From Patescibacteria group bacterium (GTDB lineage: Bacteria > Patescibacteriota > Patescibacteriia > Patescibacteriales > UBA12075), in NCBI GenBank assembly GCA_018897195.1, contig JAHILH010000002.1, forward strand, positions 1-55,511: 55,511 bases of DNA, given 5' to 3'. The position numbers and the translations under genes were made by a program. Shown here one piece after another: positions 1-8,500 of this stretch. Under the pieces are notes generated by a model. That model did no database searches and had not been told where the DNA came from. It was given only the letters and a program-made list of their open reading frames with translations. Every line of letters begins with the position of its first letter. Within the stretch, counting starts at the first letter, position 1.

Positions 1-1
1 A

Positions 2-2368
2 GGTTCCTGTCCCGCTAATTTTAATCCTAAAACTTGTTGGGACGAAAAGGAAAGAAAATTCGCCGACAGCGATCCAAATAATTCACAAGTAAATCTACCA
101 GCCGGTAGCAGCGCCTTTGTTTATCAGACAGATAGCAAGGGGCTCGCTTATGATTTGTGTTCCACAATGGAATCTGGTTATATACAAGGACTAAATAATG
201 GCTCTTGTAATATAGTTAATAATTATCATTTAACTGAATTAAGAGATGAGCATGCTCCGCAGTTTATTGGTGTCAGTCTGCCAACGATTAACTCTGGCTT
301 AGAGTTTGTTGGTTTTGTCAAAGCTACAGATCAAGATGGTGATGATTTGATTTGGACTTTTGATTTTCAGCCATCATTTGCTCCGGCCAATCAATGGTCA
401 TCTTGGGGTGATGGCAAAGCACCAACTGTTAGTAATTCACCCAATGAAAATGAAAAAAAAATTATCGCACTAAAAACTGGCAAAAGGGGTTCCTATGTTT
501 TCACCGCTAAAATTAGTGACGGTAAAGCCTCAACAACACAAATATTTACTATTACAGTTGTTAATTTTGGTCCCGTTGTTTTATCTACTGATAGGGAGTA
601 TGTTGCTAGCACAACTAATCCTCTTAATATTTCATTTAAGGTTTATGACTTGATTACTGACTATCCCCTTGGACGTGCCTTGAGCTACGGTGTTAGTTTT
701 TTAGAATCTAGCGTAATCGATTTTTTTGAAAAAATTGCTCCAGATAATAAAGAATATTTATTTTCATTTTCCGGAATTATAAAGCCGGATAATACTAGTA
801 ATATTGCCGGTGTTTATCCATTTACACTTAATGTGAATGATCAGTATGGCGCAACCACCTCTAAGGAGTTTAATATTAAGGTTGTTAATAATCCGCCAAT
901 GATTACCGTGCCCCTGGGTTGTCAGCAAAGTACTAGGCAGAATAATCTCTATCAGGCTTGTCAGATTAAGGCTACTGATGTAGATGGAAATTTGGTTAAT
1001 AAATTTGTATTAACTCAAGCAGCTCTCGGTGTTAGTATCGATAATAATGGCTTGATTCAGGGCGCGCCAACTACTGTTGGCATTCAGCCGATTGAAATTA
1101 CCGCCACGGATGAGTACGGCGCTACTAGTCAAGCAGTGAGTTATGACATGCATGTAAATAATTATTGCGGTGATGGTGTTCGGCAGAATCAAAATACTGA
1201 GGGTAGGGGCGGTGTTAATGATAATGGGCAAGAGCAATGTGATGGAAGCGATAATGTGGCGTTTACTCCAGGTGAAAGCAGCTTCACCATGCAATATTCG
1301 TGTAGTGGCACCTGTCCTATTGGTTCTATTAATTGTGGCGGTTGCCTTTCTGTTGGTGGTTGGTGTGGCGATGGAGGCACTCCGCAGTTTTCTTATGGTG
1401 AGGGTTGTGATTTTGGACTGACTAACGGTTTTATTTGTTCTGCTGCATATGGAAGTAGTTGCGCGTATTGTGATGGAATCTGTCAGTGGCAGACTGAGAT
1501 CGGTCCTTATTGTGGTAATGGTGTAAAAGACGGTCCAGAACAATGTGATACCGGATCGTCTAACGGCGTTCTTTGCACGGCCCCTTATGGAGGTAGCTGT
1601 TTGTATTGTGATGCAAGTTGCCATTCACAAACTATACAGGGTTTGAGCTGCGGTGATGGTATTGTTAGTAATGGTGAGCAATGTGATGGTGTGAATGTTA
1701 GTGGTAATACGTGCGCCGCATTGGGATTCACCGGAGGCACATTGAGTTGCGCCACTGACTGCTCCTCTTTGAATACGGCTAATTGTTATAATCAAATTTG
1801 TGGAAATAATGTGGCCGAAGGGAGTGAGGCATGTGATGGTTCCGACCTAAAGGGTAAAACTTGCGCTGCGCTTGGGTATAATGGAGGATCTTTAAGTTGT
1901 TCGGGTTGCTCATTTGTTACTTCAAATTGTTGCTCGACTAATTTGGCAGGAATACAAGTTTGTGCTGATAATTGGCATCAAACATATTTTAATGGTGCAT
2001 TTATTGGCACGTCTGCTGACTGGCACGATGTGACATCATATAGTGTTACAGTACAACCAGGAAAAAATGTCATCGCCTTTAAGGCATCTGACGCAGGCGG
2101 TTGGTGGGGCGTTTCATTGACATTAAACAGAAGTACTTGTAATAATATGACTACTAATGACTTGAGCAATTGGAAATGCTCCGGTACTCCTGGTGCGAGC
2201 TGGGAACAGATAAATTACGATGATTCATCTTGGCCGGCGGCGACATTTGGTTATCCGGGAACGGTTGGCGTCAGACCAGGTAATTACATGAGTGGCATTA
2301 GTCAAATATGGGCATCAGGGTATGGTGAGTATGCGACGGTTTATTGTCGTTATACATTTATGTATTAA
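2..2368 (+). CDS. Secreted pilin-like / Ig-like / Cys-repeat protein, 5' end outside window
   Basis: The frame is open from the first bases of the window, so the gene begins upstream and only its C-terminal ~788 residues are visible. The first ~50 residues (Cys-rich, ending in YDLCSTMESGY) resemble the C-terminal half of CPR type IV pilin-like proteins. Three Ig/cadherin-like domains follow (about nt 245-560, 570-900 and 905-1160, the last resembling the He_PIG type). Then come five Cys-rich repeats of the form CGxGxxxxxEQCD (about nt 1165-1920), of a kind seen in large extracellular proteins. The last ~140 residues are Trp-rich and may be a jelly-roll carbohydrate-binding-like domain. No C-terminal membrane segment or dockerin is present. 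An internal TTG at 155 is not needed as a start because the frame continues upstream. It probably acts on the cell surface; the ligand is unknown. Confidence 0.75.
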   Translation, partial: GSCPANFNPKTCWDEKERKFADSDPNNSQVNLPAGSSAFVYQTDSKGLAYDLCSTMESGYIQGLNNGSCNIVNNYHLTELRDEHAPQFIGVSLPTINSGLEFVGFVKATDQDGDDLIWTFDFQPSFAPANQWSSWGDGKAPTVSNSPNENEKKIIALKTGKRGSYVFTAKISDGKASTTQIFTITVVNFGPVVLSTDREYVASTTNPLNISFKVYDLITDYPLGRALSYGVSFLESSVIDFFEKIAPDNKEYLFSFSGIIKPDNTSNIAGVYPFTLNVNDQYGATTSKEFNIKVVNNPPMITVPLGCQQSTRQNNLYQACQIKATDVDGNLVNKFVLTQAALGVSIDNNGLIQGAPTTVGIQPIEITATDEYGATSQAVSYDMHVNNYCGDGVRQNQNTEGRGGVNDNGQEQCDGSDNVAFTPGESSFTMQYSCSGTCPIGSINCGGCLSVGGWCGDGGTPQFSYGEGCDFGLTNGFICSAAYGSSCAYCDGICQWQTEIGPYCGNGVKDGPEQCDTGSSNGVLCTAPYGGSCLYCDASCHSQTIQGLSCGDGIVSNGEQCDGVNVSGNTCAALGFTGGTLSCATDCSSLNTANCYNQICGNNVAEGSEACDGSDLKGKTCAALGYNGGSLSCSGCSFVTSNCCSTNLAGIQVCADNWHQTYFNGAFIGTSADWHDVTSYSVTVQPGKNVIAFKASDAGGWWGVSLTLNRSTCNNMTTNDLSNWKCSGTPGASWEQINYDDSSWPAATFGYPGTVGVRPGNYMSGISQIWASGYGEYATVYCRYTFMY

Positions 2369-2389
2369 TTAGAAGTATTAAGAAATTTT

Positions 2390-3760
2390 ATGTCAGCAAA
2401 AACAACAACAATTTATACTTGTGCAAAATGCGATGCTCAATCTCAAAAGTGGAGCGGGCGTTGTTTGTCGTGTGGAGCGTGGGGAACGCTCGGAGAAGAA
2501 ACTTTGAATCGGCAGGAGGTGGAGAAACGAGGAACGGCAGCAACGGCACCAGCTGAAATCATAAGATTGGACCAAATCAAGAATGATAATTATGAAAAAC
2601 GCATCAAGACTGGTATTTCAGAAGTAGATCGCGTCTTTGGCGGCGGCATTGTGCCTGGATCTTTAATCTTGTTGTCAGGTGAGCCGGGAATCGGTAAGTC
2701 GACGATTTTGGCACAGATTGCGAATGCAATTGCATTGAACAGTGATAGTGGGGAAGTGTTTTATGCGAGTGGCGAAGAATCAGCGAGTCAGGTAAAGGCG
2801 CGTTTGGCACGCCTGAGTTGTGATTTCGCTAAGATTGGTTTTATTAGTGAGACGAACGTTGAGAAGATTGTGGCGGCGGCGAAGAAGCACAAGCCGAAAT
2901 TATTAATCATTGACTCGATTCAAACGATGTATTCATCTGAGGCAATCTCAGAGGCGGGTGGTGTCAACCAGATTCGCGTTTCAACGGTGAAGTTTTTGGA
3001 ACTAGCCAAGATTGATGGTATTTCGATTATTTTGATTGGGCATATTACCAAGGATGGATCAGTGGCTGGGCCGAAGAGCTTGGAGCATATGGTGGATACG
3101 GTGATTTATCTGGAGAGCGATGCGAATAAGGATTATCGGATGTTGCGTTCGACGAAAAATCGTTTCGGCTCGGTGAATGAGTTGGGCGTATTTGAGATGA
3201 CGGGAGCGGGTTTCGTGGAAATAAAAAATCCCTCGGCGATTTTTATGCACGAGGGTAATGAGTTGATTTCCGGTTCCGCGGTGTGCTGCGTCATGGACGG
3301 CACGCGACCATTCTTGGTCGAGGTGCAGGCTTTGGTAACGAAGACACTCTTTGGCTATCCGCAACGCAAGGTGTCTGGTTTTGATTTGAATCGTTTGCAA
3401 GTCCTGACCGCGGTCTTGACCAAACGTGGCGGTCTGAATCTGACCACGCAAGATGTGATTTTAAATATTGTCGGCGGCATGAAAATTACGGATCCAGTCT
3501 TGGATCTCTCGGTTTGCGCGGCCATCATCTCGGCGCTACTCAATCAAAAGATCGACCACAAAACAATCTTCCTCGGCGAAGTGGGTCTGGGCGGCGAGGT
3601 GCGTAATGTTGGCAAGTTGAAAGAAAGACTGGCTGAGGCGGCTAAATTGGGCTATACGCGCGCAATTGTTCCCAATGTGGATGTGAAGGCGGGGAAGATG
3701 GAGTTGATCAAGGTAAAGAATTTGAGTGAGGTGGTGAATCGGATTATGCATGCTGCTTAA
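2390..3760 (+). CDS. radA: DNA repair protein RadA (Sms)
   Basis: RadA is a RecA-like ATPase that drives branch migration and processing of recombination intermediates in the cytoplasm. The 456 residues match the usual family length. A four-cysteine zinc finger (C11, C14, C25, C28) opens the protein. Walker A GEPGIGKST is at 97-105, the RadA-specific KNRFG motif lies near residue 255, and a Lon-protease-like domain fills the C-terminal third (GEVGLGGEVRNV). The ATG is 21 nt after the stop of the upstream surface-protein gene. No Shine-Dalgarno sequence is visible. A bidirectional terminator follows. Confidence 0.96.
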   Translation: MSAKTTTIYTCAKCDAQSQKWSGRCLSCGAWGTLGEETLNRQEVEKRGTAATAPAEIIRLDQIKNDNYEKRIKTGISEVDRVFGGGIVPGSLILLSGEPGIGKSTILAQIANAIALNSDSGEVFYASGEESASQVKARLARLSCDFAKIGFISETNVEKIVAAAKKHKPKLLIIDSIQTMYSSEAISEAGGVNQIRVSTVKFLELAKIDGISIILIGHITKDGSVAGPKSLEHMVDTVIYLESDANKDYRMLRSTKNRFGSVNELGVFEMTGAGFVEIKNPSAIFMHEGNELISGSAVCCVMDGTRPFLVEVQALVTKTLFGYPQRKVSGFDLNRLQVLTAVLTKRGGLNLTTQDVILNIVGGMKITDPVLDLSVCAAIISALLNQKIDHKTIFLGEVGLGGEVRNVGKLKERLAEAAKLGYTRAIVPNVDVKAGKMELIKVKNLSEVVNRIMHAA

Positions 3761-3830
3761 CTCGCTTGTCTTGCGGGAAATAGTCGAGGTGAGGCGGGAG
3801 ACACGATGATTTATAATTTTTTAAAAAAGA

Positions 3831-3866
3831 AAAAAGCAGACCACGAATGATCTGCTTGTTTTTTTG
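3831..3866. terminator. Bidirectional intrinsic terminator between radA and the convergent gene
   Basis: A 7-bp stem AAGCAGA/TCTGCTT with a 10-nt loop carries a T-run on the plus strand (3859-3865) and, read from the minus strand, a T-run from the A-tract on the other side. It can therefore end both radA and the minus-strand gene whose stop lies at 3882. Confidence 0.8.
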
Positions 3867-3881
3867 TTATTTGCGTCCTCC

Positions 3882-4391
3882 TTAGTAAAGGAGGTGTACT
3901 TTTGAGATGTTGATTGGCTGACCAAATGTTTTCTGGAATTTTTTTGCCATCAGATCGACATGTGCCAAGGGATGTATTGCGGAAGTAGTATCCAGGATTT
4001 CCCTGGCGATTTTCCGCGTTGCCAGTATACCGTAAATATTGACCGGGCTTCTGAAGAAGTCCTGGTGTAGGGCGTTTACCAGATCGATTTTTTTTTGGTC
4101 TGGTTTTTTGTCGTAAAAAAGAGTGGCAAATGCCTCTTCAAGGGTTGCCCTGGGAGAAGATGACATTCGTGGCACTGACAAGCCGGCTTTTTTGAAAGCC
4201 GCCATGATGATTTTGTGCAGACAGTCATTGTGCACAGTACCAATAACCGTTTGGCTTCTTTTTTCGCCGTGACCAATGGTCATGAAGCATTGGCAACAGT
4301 GGTCGTTGCTACTTTTGATTAGCGACCTGGTAACGGTGACAGTATGACCACCTTTGCCTTGTTTTTCATATATGATTCTTGTCTCACCCAT
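3882..4391 (-). CDS. Hypothetical protein (169 aa) with strong Shine-Dalgarno
   Basis: I do not recognise a family. The protein is soluble-looking, basic and has no signal peptide or membrane segment. It has paired cysteines (HCCQCF near residues 32-37) and a second histidine/cysteine region (HNDCLH near 54-59), which could bind a metal. The C-terminal half looks helical. Unlike most genes here it has a clear Shine-Dalgarno sequence (GAGGAG, minus strand, 4398-4403) 6 nt from the ATG. It also has its own promoter and shares a terminator with radA, so it is a self-contained transcription unit. It resembles in style the small genes at 24412, 46230, 46714 and 47214, which suggests they form one class. 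Confidence 0.75.
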   Translation of the reverse strand: MGETRIIYEKQGKGGHTVTVTRSLIKSSNDHCCQCFMTIGHGEKRSQTVIGTVHNDCLHKIIMAAFKKAGLSVPRMSSSPRATLEEAFATLFYDKKPDQKKIDLVNALHQDFFRSPVNIYGILATRKIAREILDTTSAIHPLAHVDLMAKKFQKTFGQPINISKVHLLY

Positions 4392-4444
4392 CTTTATCTC
4401 CTCTTTAGTTTAAGAAATGCAAAAAAGTTAAAACAACCACTTGT

Positions 4445-4472
4445 ATTATACATTAAAAATTAAAATTTGCAA
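4445..4472 (-). promoter_or_regulatory. Sigma70-type promoter of the 3882-4391 gene
   Basis: On the minus strand TTGCAA (4467-4472) is followed after 16 nt by a perfect TATAAT (4445-4450), about 50 nt ahead of the start codon. Confidence 0.6.
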
Positions 4473-4524
4473 AGAGCATACAGTCCTAGAGGGTGTTTTT
4501 GTTTTAATTTTACTAATTTTATGC

Positions 4525-4592
4525 TATACTATTATTAGCTGTTGATAACTTTATTTTATTAATTTTTGGCTAATATTGAAAAATATTGCAAC
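4525..4592 (+). promoter_or_regulatory. Promoter and conserved leader of the prepilin gene
   Basis: An extended -10 (TGCTATACT, hexamer at 4525-4530) is followed after 9 nt by TGTTGATAA (4540-4548), one base from a DnaA box. From the -10 onward the sequence aligns without gaps to 5465-5530 in front of the giant gene, with 44 of 66 bases identical by my count and TAATAT at the same offset. The 5' untranslated region would be about 110 nt. No good -35 is visible. Confidence 0.6.
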
Positions 4593-4651
4593 ATCTGAAT
4601 AATTTTACTATAGTTAGTTTATACAATTATTTAAAATAATTCATAATCTTT

Positions 4652-5194
4652 ATGAAAAAAGATAACAATAAAGAAGGTTTTACCTTAATTGAGTTGTTGA
4701 TCGTTATTGCCGTGATGGCGATTTTGACAACCGTGGTCTTTGTGGCCTTAAATCCTTTGGCTAGATTTCAGGACTCAAGAAATTCTCGTCGTTGGTCAGA
4801 TGTAAATGCTATCTTAGGAGCCATTAAATTAAATCAAGTTGATAATGGTGGTGCATATTTACCGTCGGTTACCACGAATGGGTTTTTGGATGGTGTTGGT
4901 AATCAAAACAACTTTTTAATAAGTACTAAAGATGATAATGCGCTCGCTACTGGCGTTACTTGTAATGGTGGCACTCTTGCGGGTGTTGTAGATCTAAAAG
5001 AATTAGTAGATAAAGGATATTTGCCGAAAATGCCGTTTGATCCGAATGATATTCAGGTTGTTCAGGCTGACGGCGATGTTGATAAGTCTATGTATTATTT
5101 GAGAGTGGAGGCTAATAGTGCAGTTACTGTTGGTGCTTGTAGCTCCGAGAAGGGATCCGCAGCTACTGCGCCGATCGTTGAGGTAACAAGATAG
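4652..5194 (+). CDS. Type IV prepilin / pseudopilin-like protein
   Basis: This 180-residue secreted protein has a textbook class III signal: a short charged leader, the cleavage site G9-F10, Glu at mature position +5 (FTLIE) and a ~20-residue hydrophobic helix (LLIVIAVMAILTTVVFVALN). It would be processed by a prepilin peptidase, not encoded in this window, and assembled into a pilus or pseudopilus fibre by a PilB-type ATPase; one is encoded at 52525. The C-terminal globular part has two cysteines (VTCNGG and GACSSE) that may form a disulphide. It is a single-gene unit with its own terminator. The leader is shared with the downstream giant gene. Whether it is a major pilin or a pseudopilin cannot be decided here. 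Confidence 0.85.
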   Translation: MKKDNNKEGFTLIELLIVIAVMAILTTVVFVALNPLARFQDSRNSRRWSDVNAILGAIKLNQVDNGGAYLPSVTTNGFLDGVGNQNNFLISTKDDNALATGVTCNGGTLAGVVDLKELVDKGYLPKMPFDPNDIQVVQADGDVDKSMYYLRVEANSAVTVGACSSEKGSAATAPIVEVTR

Positions 5195-5225
5195 GGAAAA
5201 TATAATAATTGAATAGAGCTTATAA

Positions 5226-5256
5226 AAACTGTTCCAAGTATTTGGAACAGTTTTTT
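5226..5256 (+). terminator. Intrinsic terminator of the prepilin gene
   Basis: A stem of about 11 bp (AACTGTTCCAA paired with TTGGAACAGTT) with a very short loop is followed by a run of six T. Confidence 0.9.
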
Positions 5257-5261
5257 ATATT

Positions 5262-5390
5262 GTAACATCAGAGTCTTCCGAACGGGGATTTTGACGCGGT
5301 GGTTAAGCACTCAGAATGTCGGAGTCCTGAGCTGAGAGACTCAGACTTAACCACTTTGAGAGACTTTGATGATGTTGGATAGATTTTTTT
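5262..5390 (+). ncRNA. Candidate structured RNA between prepilin and giant gene
   Basis: The intergenic stretch 5195-5553 holds nested complementary segments. The outer stem ATCAGAGTC (5267-5275) pairs with GACTTTGAT (5362-5370), 9 bp with one G-U. The inner stem GTGGTTAAG (5299-5307) pairs with CTTAACCAC (5346-5354), 9 bp perfect. Inside are two 5-bp hairpins, CTCAG/CTGAG (5310-5314/5327-5331) and CTGAG/CTCAG (5332-5336/5340-5344). A T-run follows at 5384-5391. It lies downstream of a terminator and has no ORF. No known RNA family is recognised; transcription is unproven. Confidence 0.4.
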
Positions 5391-5464
5391 TGCGTGATAT
5401 TCTGGGTTTGCAGTTTATAGTTAAAAAATGGCATAATATATTTCATATTTTGTAAATTTTGTGA

Positions 5465-5532
5465 TATAATATAGGCATCTGTTGATAACTTTTTATCATC
5501 AAATTTTCCCTAATATCACAAAAATATTTCCG
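5465..5532 (+). promoter_or_regulatory. Promoter and conserved leader of the giant surface-protein gene
   Basis: An extended -10 (TGATATAAT, hexamer at 5465-5470) is followed after 9 nt by TGTTGATAA (5480-5488). The GATAA part can fold with TTATCA nearby into a small 5'-end hairpin. The segment is co-linear with the leader at 4525-4592. Confidence 0.6.
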
Positions 5533-5553
5533 TTTTGAAATATTTTATTTTCC

Positions 5554-8500
5554 ATGCTAAAAATATTTATTCGAAAAAATAAAATATGGTGGTTTTTTTT
5601 GCTGTTTTTTGCGTTTACGCAGGCAGTTTTTTTGTTTAAATTTGATAATTTTGACTACTCAGCGCTTAAGGCTTCAGGTGGTGATAAGATTAATATTTAT
5701 CCTGGTAAATTTAAATTAGAAAAAAACAAGCAAATGGTTGATTGGCAGAATGTGTCAGGTGGCTTGGGTCAAGACTTGGATGATATGGCCGACGTTTCCG
5801 CTTTTACTGCCATGAATTCAATTTTTATTGCTATTGGCCAAGAGGCGCAAGTTGAGACTGTGGCTACGGGGACAGTTGTTGAAATGCCATCGTCTGATAC
5901 TGGAGAGCCGTTGGTGTCAGGGTTAGCGCAGGATCAAGATCAGGAGTTGCTGGTAGCGCCGGTTTTTAATGAAGCTCTTGAAAATCAAGAAAGTGGCTCA
6001 GTTGAATTGGTTGTTCCTGGCGGGCAATGTTATGAGCCAAGTACGGAGCAACTCGAAAAAATTAACAATGAAGCCAATATTGAAGCAGTTTCTGGTTCCA
6101 ATATTGAAGCAGAGCCAGGTGTTGAGCAATTTATTGCACCAGAGTCGGCACCTATTCCAGATGTGGTGCCGGCGTCAGAATCAGTGCCTACGCCTTCGTC
6201 AGATGCTAGCTCAGAATCTAGTGGCGAGGTTTCGGTTTTGAATCGTCTTTGGGGTAACACCAAGACATTGTTTTCTTATTTTAAATCTGGGGAATTTGCA
6301 AAATCAGAGTCAGTTAAGGCGGATGAAAATCTAATAAGCGACACGGATGGCGATAATGCCACTTCGACTGTTGAGATAAGTGAGCCTGTTTTTAATAAAC
6401 AGAGTTTTATTTATTCTGATTTTAGTATCCCGGGTGATTATGAAGAATCTGATATTAGCAATATCCAATTGCGCTTATCAATGTCAGCGCTCAGCAATAA
6501 ACAAAAAGATGCTTTAGTTTTTGAATATCGCATTGGCGGGGGTGGCGATTGGGCCTTGTTAAATGATTTTTTGATTAATAATACTATTTCTAATGCCAAC
6601 AACGGCGGCTACTTCCTGATTGGTATGCCAGTTTTCCAGGATTGGAGCAATATCAATGACCTGCAAATTAGGGTTAGCTACAAGAGTGAAGACAAGGAAA
6701 TCATTGACCAAAAGACTAGTATTTACATTGATGCTTTGTGGTTGGAGATTGATTCCAGTTTATCAGGTCAACATTTTCAAGCGGAAACCGACGACGCGGA
6801 ATTACAGGCCCTAAAAGAACAATTTTCTCTAGATTTTTTATCAGATAAAAGCAGTTTTAAAATCGGTGATAATCCAAAATTCAAATTTAAATTTAAGAAA
6901 AATCGAGGTCTATTGGATGGCATTGGGGCTGGACTCAAGAGCTTGGTGAACGATGAATATAAAAATATCGAAATTATTGCGCGTTTAATGCGTGGCGATG
7001 AGGAGGTGCGAACTTTTGATTTGACTGCGCAGTATTTGAAAAATGGTGAGTTTGAGATTGATTTAGGCAAGCAACCACGCGAGTTTAAGCCGGGTGAGTA
7101 TCGTTTAGAGATTGAGATTAAGGAAAATAATTTGACCTTGGGGCGCTTTATTGATTTTGTTCAGGATTTTTCTTGGGGCGTTCTGGCTTTCAACTCAAAT
7201 AAATCCATTTACAGTCCGAATGAAGATGCTTATTTGCAAATGGGTGTTTTGAACGACTTAGGACATACGCTCTGCGACGCTGACTTGGTTTTGGAAATTA
7301 CTGCCCCTGATGGCACGGTAACGACGCAAAAAACAGAAGTATCAGACAATGCTATCGTGCGTAATCCAGAGTGCGGACCGGATAATGTAATCAGCACGCC
7401 GGATTATTATAGCCATTACCAGACTAGCGGCGTAGGTATTTATGCGGTGCATTTGATTGCCAATACGGACAATGGACAAAAGGAAATCAAGGATCAATTT
7501 GAAGTGCGCGACTATGTGCCTTTTGATATCGACCGCACCGGTCCGACACGTGTTTATCCTTATGCGGGTTATGAGGTGACTTTTACCATTAAGGTGAATG
7601 AGGATTATCAAGGTGATTTTATCGAGAAAATGCCCGTGTCTTTTAAAGTGGTTTATGCGAGTGGCACAGTGGAAACGATAAATGGCGAGGATCGGGAATT
7701 GAGCTGGGCAGTTGATTGGAAGAAAGGGGAGTCGTATTTTTATCGCTATATCTTGGATCCGCCCAATGTGTCACCGGAGTTTTTCTTGCTTGGTCCGGCA
7801 GCTTTTTCTAATAATACTTTTATCGAAGCACGTCAGTGGCAAATCGCCTCTGATGCTGATGTTGGTTATGTCTTGGCTCAGTCAATCGCTTTGAGTGCTG
7901 GTTCAGCTGATACAGTGAATTACACAACGGCGGTAACAGCGGCTTCTGGTGCCTTTGTGGGTGGTAAGAAATATTTTGTCTATGTAACCGGTGGTTTTAC
8001 CGGTTCTGGTACAACGGTGAATAACGATTTTGAAATTCGCTATGATACGACAGTGCAATACACGGGCTTGGTCGAAGCGCCAGGTACGGCGGCCGATGCT
8101 TTCCAGATTTCCTGGATGGATGTTTATGATCAGCCGAGTACGCCGACGAGTATTGATTTGCGTTATCGTCCAAATTCCGGAACGACGAATTCTTTACATG
8201 CCCAGATATTGGCAATCAATCTGAGCGACTTACGTCCAACAGATTGGTCTTATGCTGTTGATGCGACTCCAGCGGTGCATACCACTACTTTTACTGCGAA
8301 AACGAGTGTTACCCTGGATTATGCCAATGGCGTTAAGGATTGGTTGGTGTTTGGCATGGGCGATGTTGGGGTTAACGACAGTAATGGCGGCACTAGTTAT
8401 GCCGGCCACATTTGGAATGGCTCGACAGCTTATATGCAATATGTAATGGAGGGCGAAAACAATGCGGAAATTTTACCCTATGTCTTGATTGCGCCCTTTA

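Noticed and set aside
1010-1624. A 204-codon open frame on the minus strand inside the first gene
   Set aside because: It is antisense to the Cys-repeat region, has Thr/Ile/Arg-biased low-quality composition and no start signal; it is a shadow of the real gene.
3763-3812. GC-richer patch after radA as a repeat copy
   Set aside because: It shares short words with the palindromic family but does not fold or align well enough to be called.
5262-5390. The structured segment as a tRNA
   Set aside because: The stems do not give a 7-bp acceptor, T-loop GTTCRA or CCA; no tRNA was found anywhere in the window.
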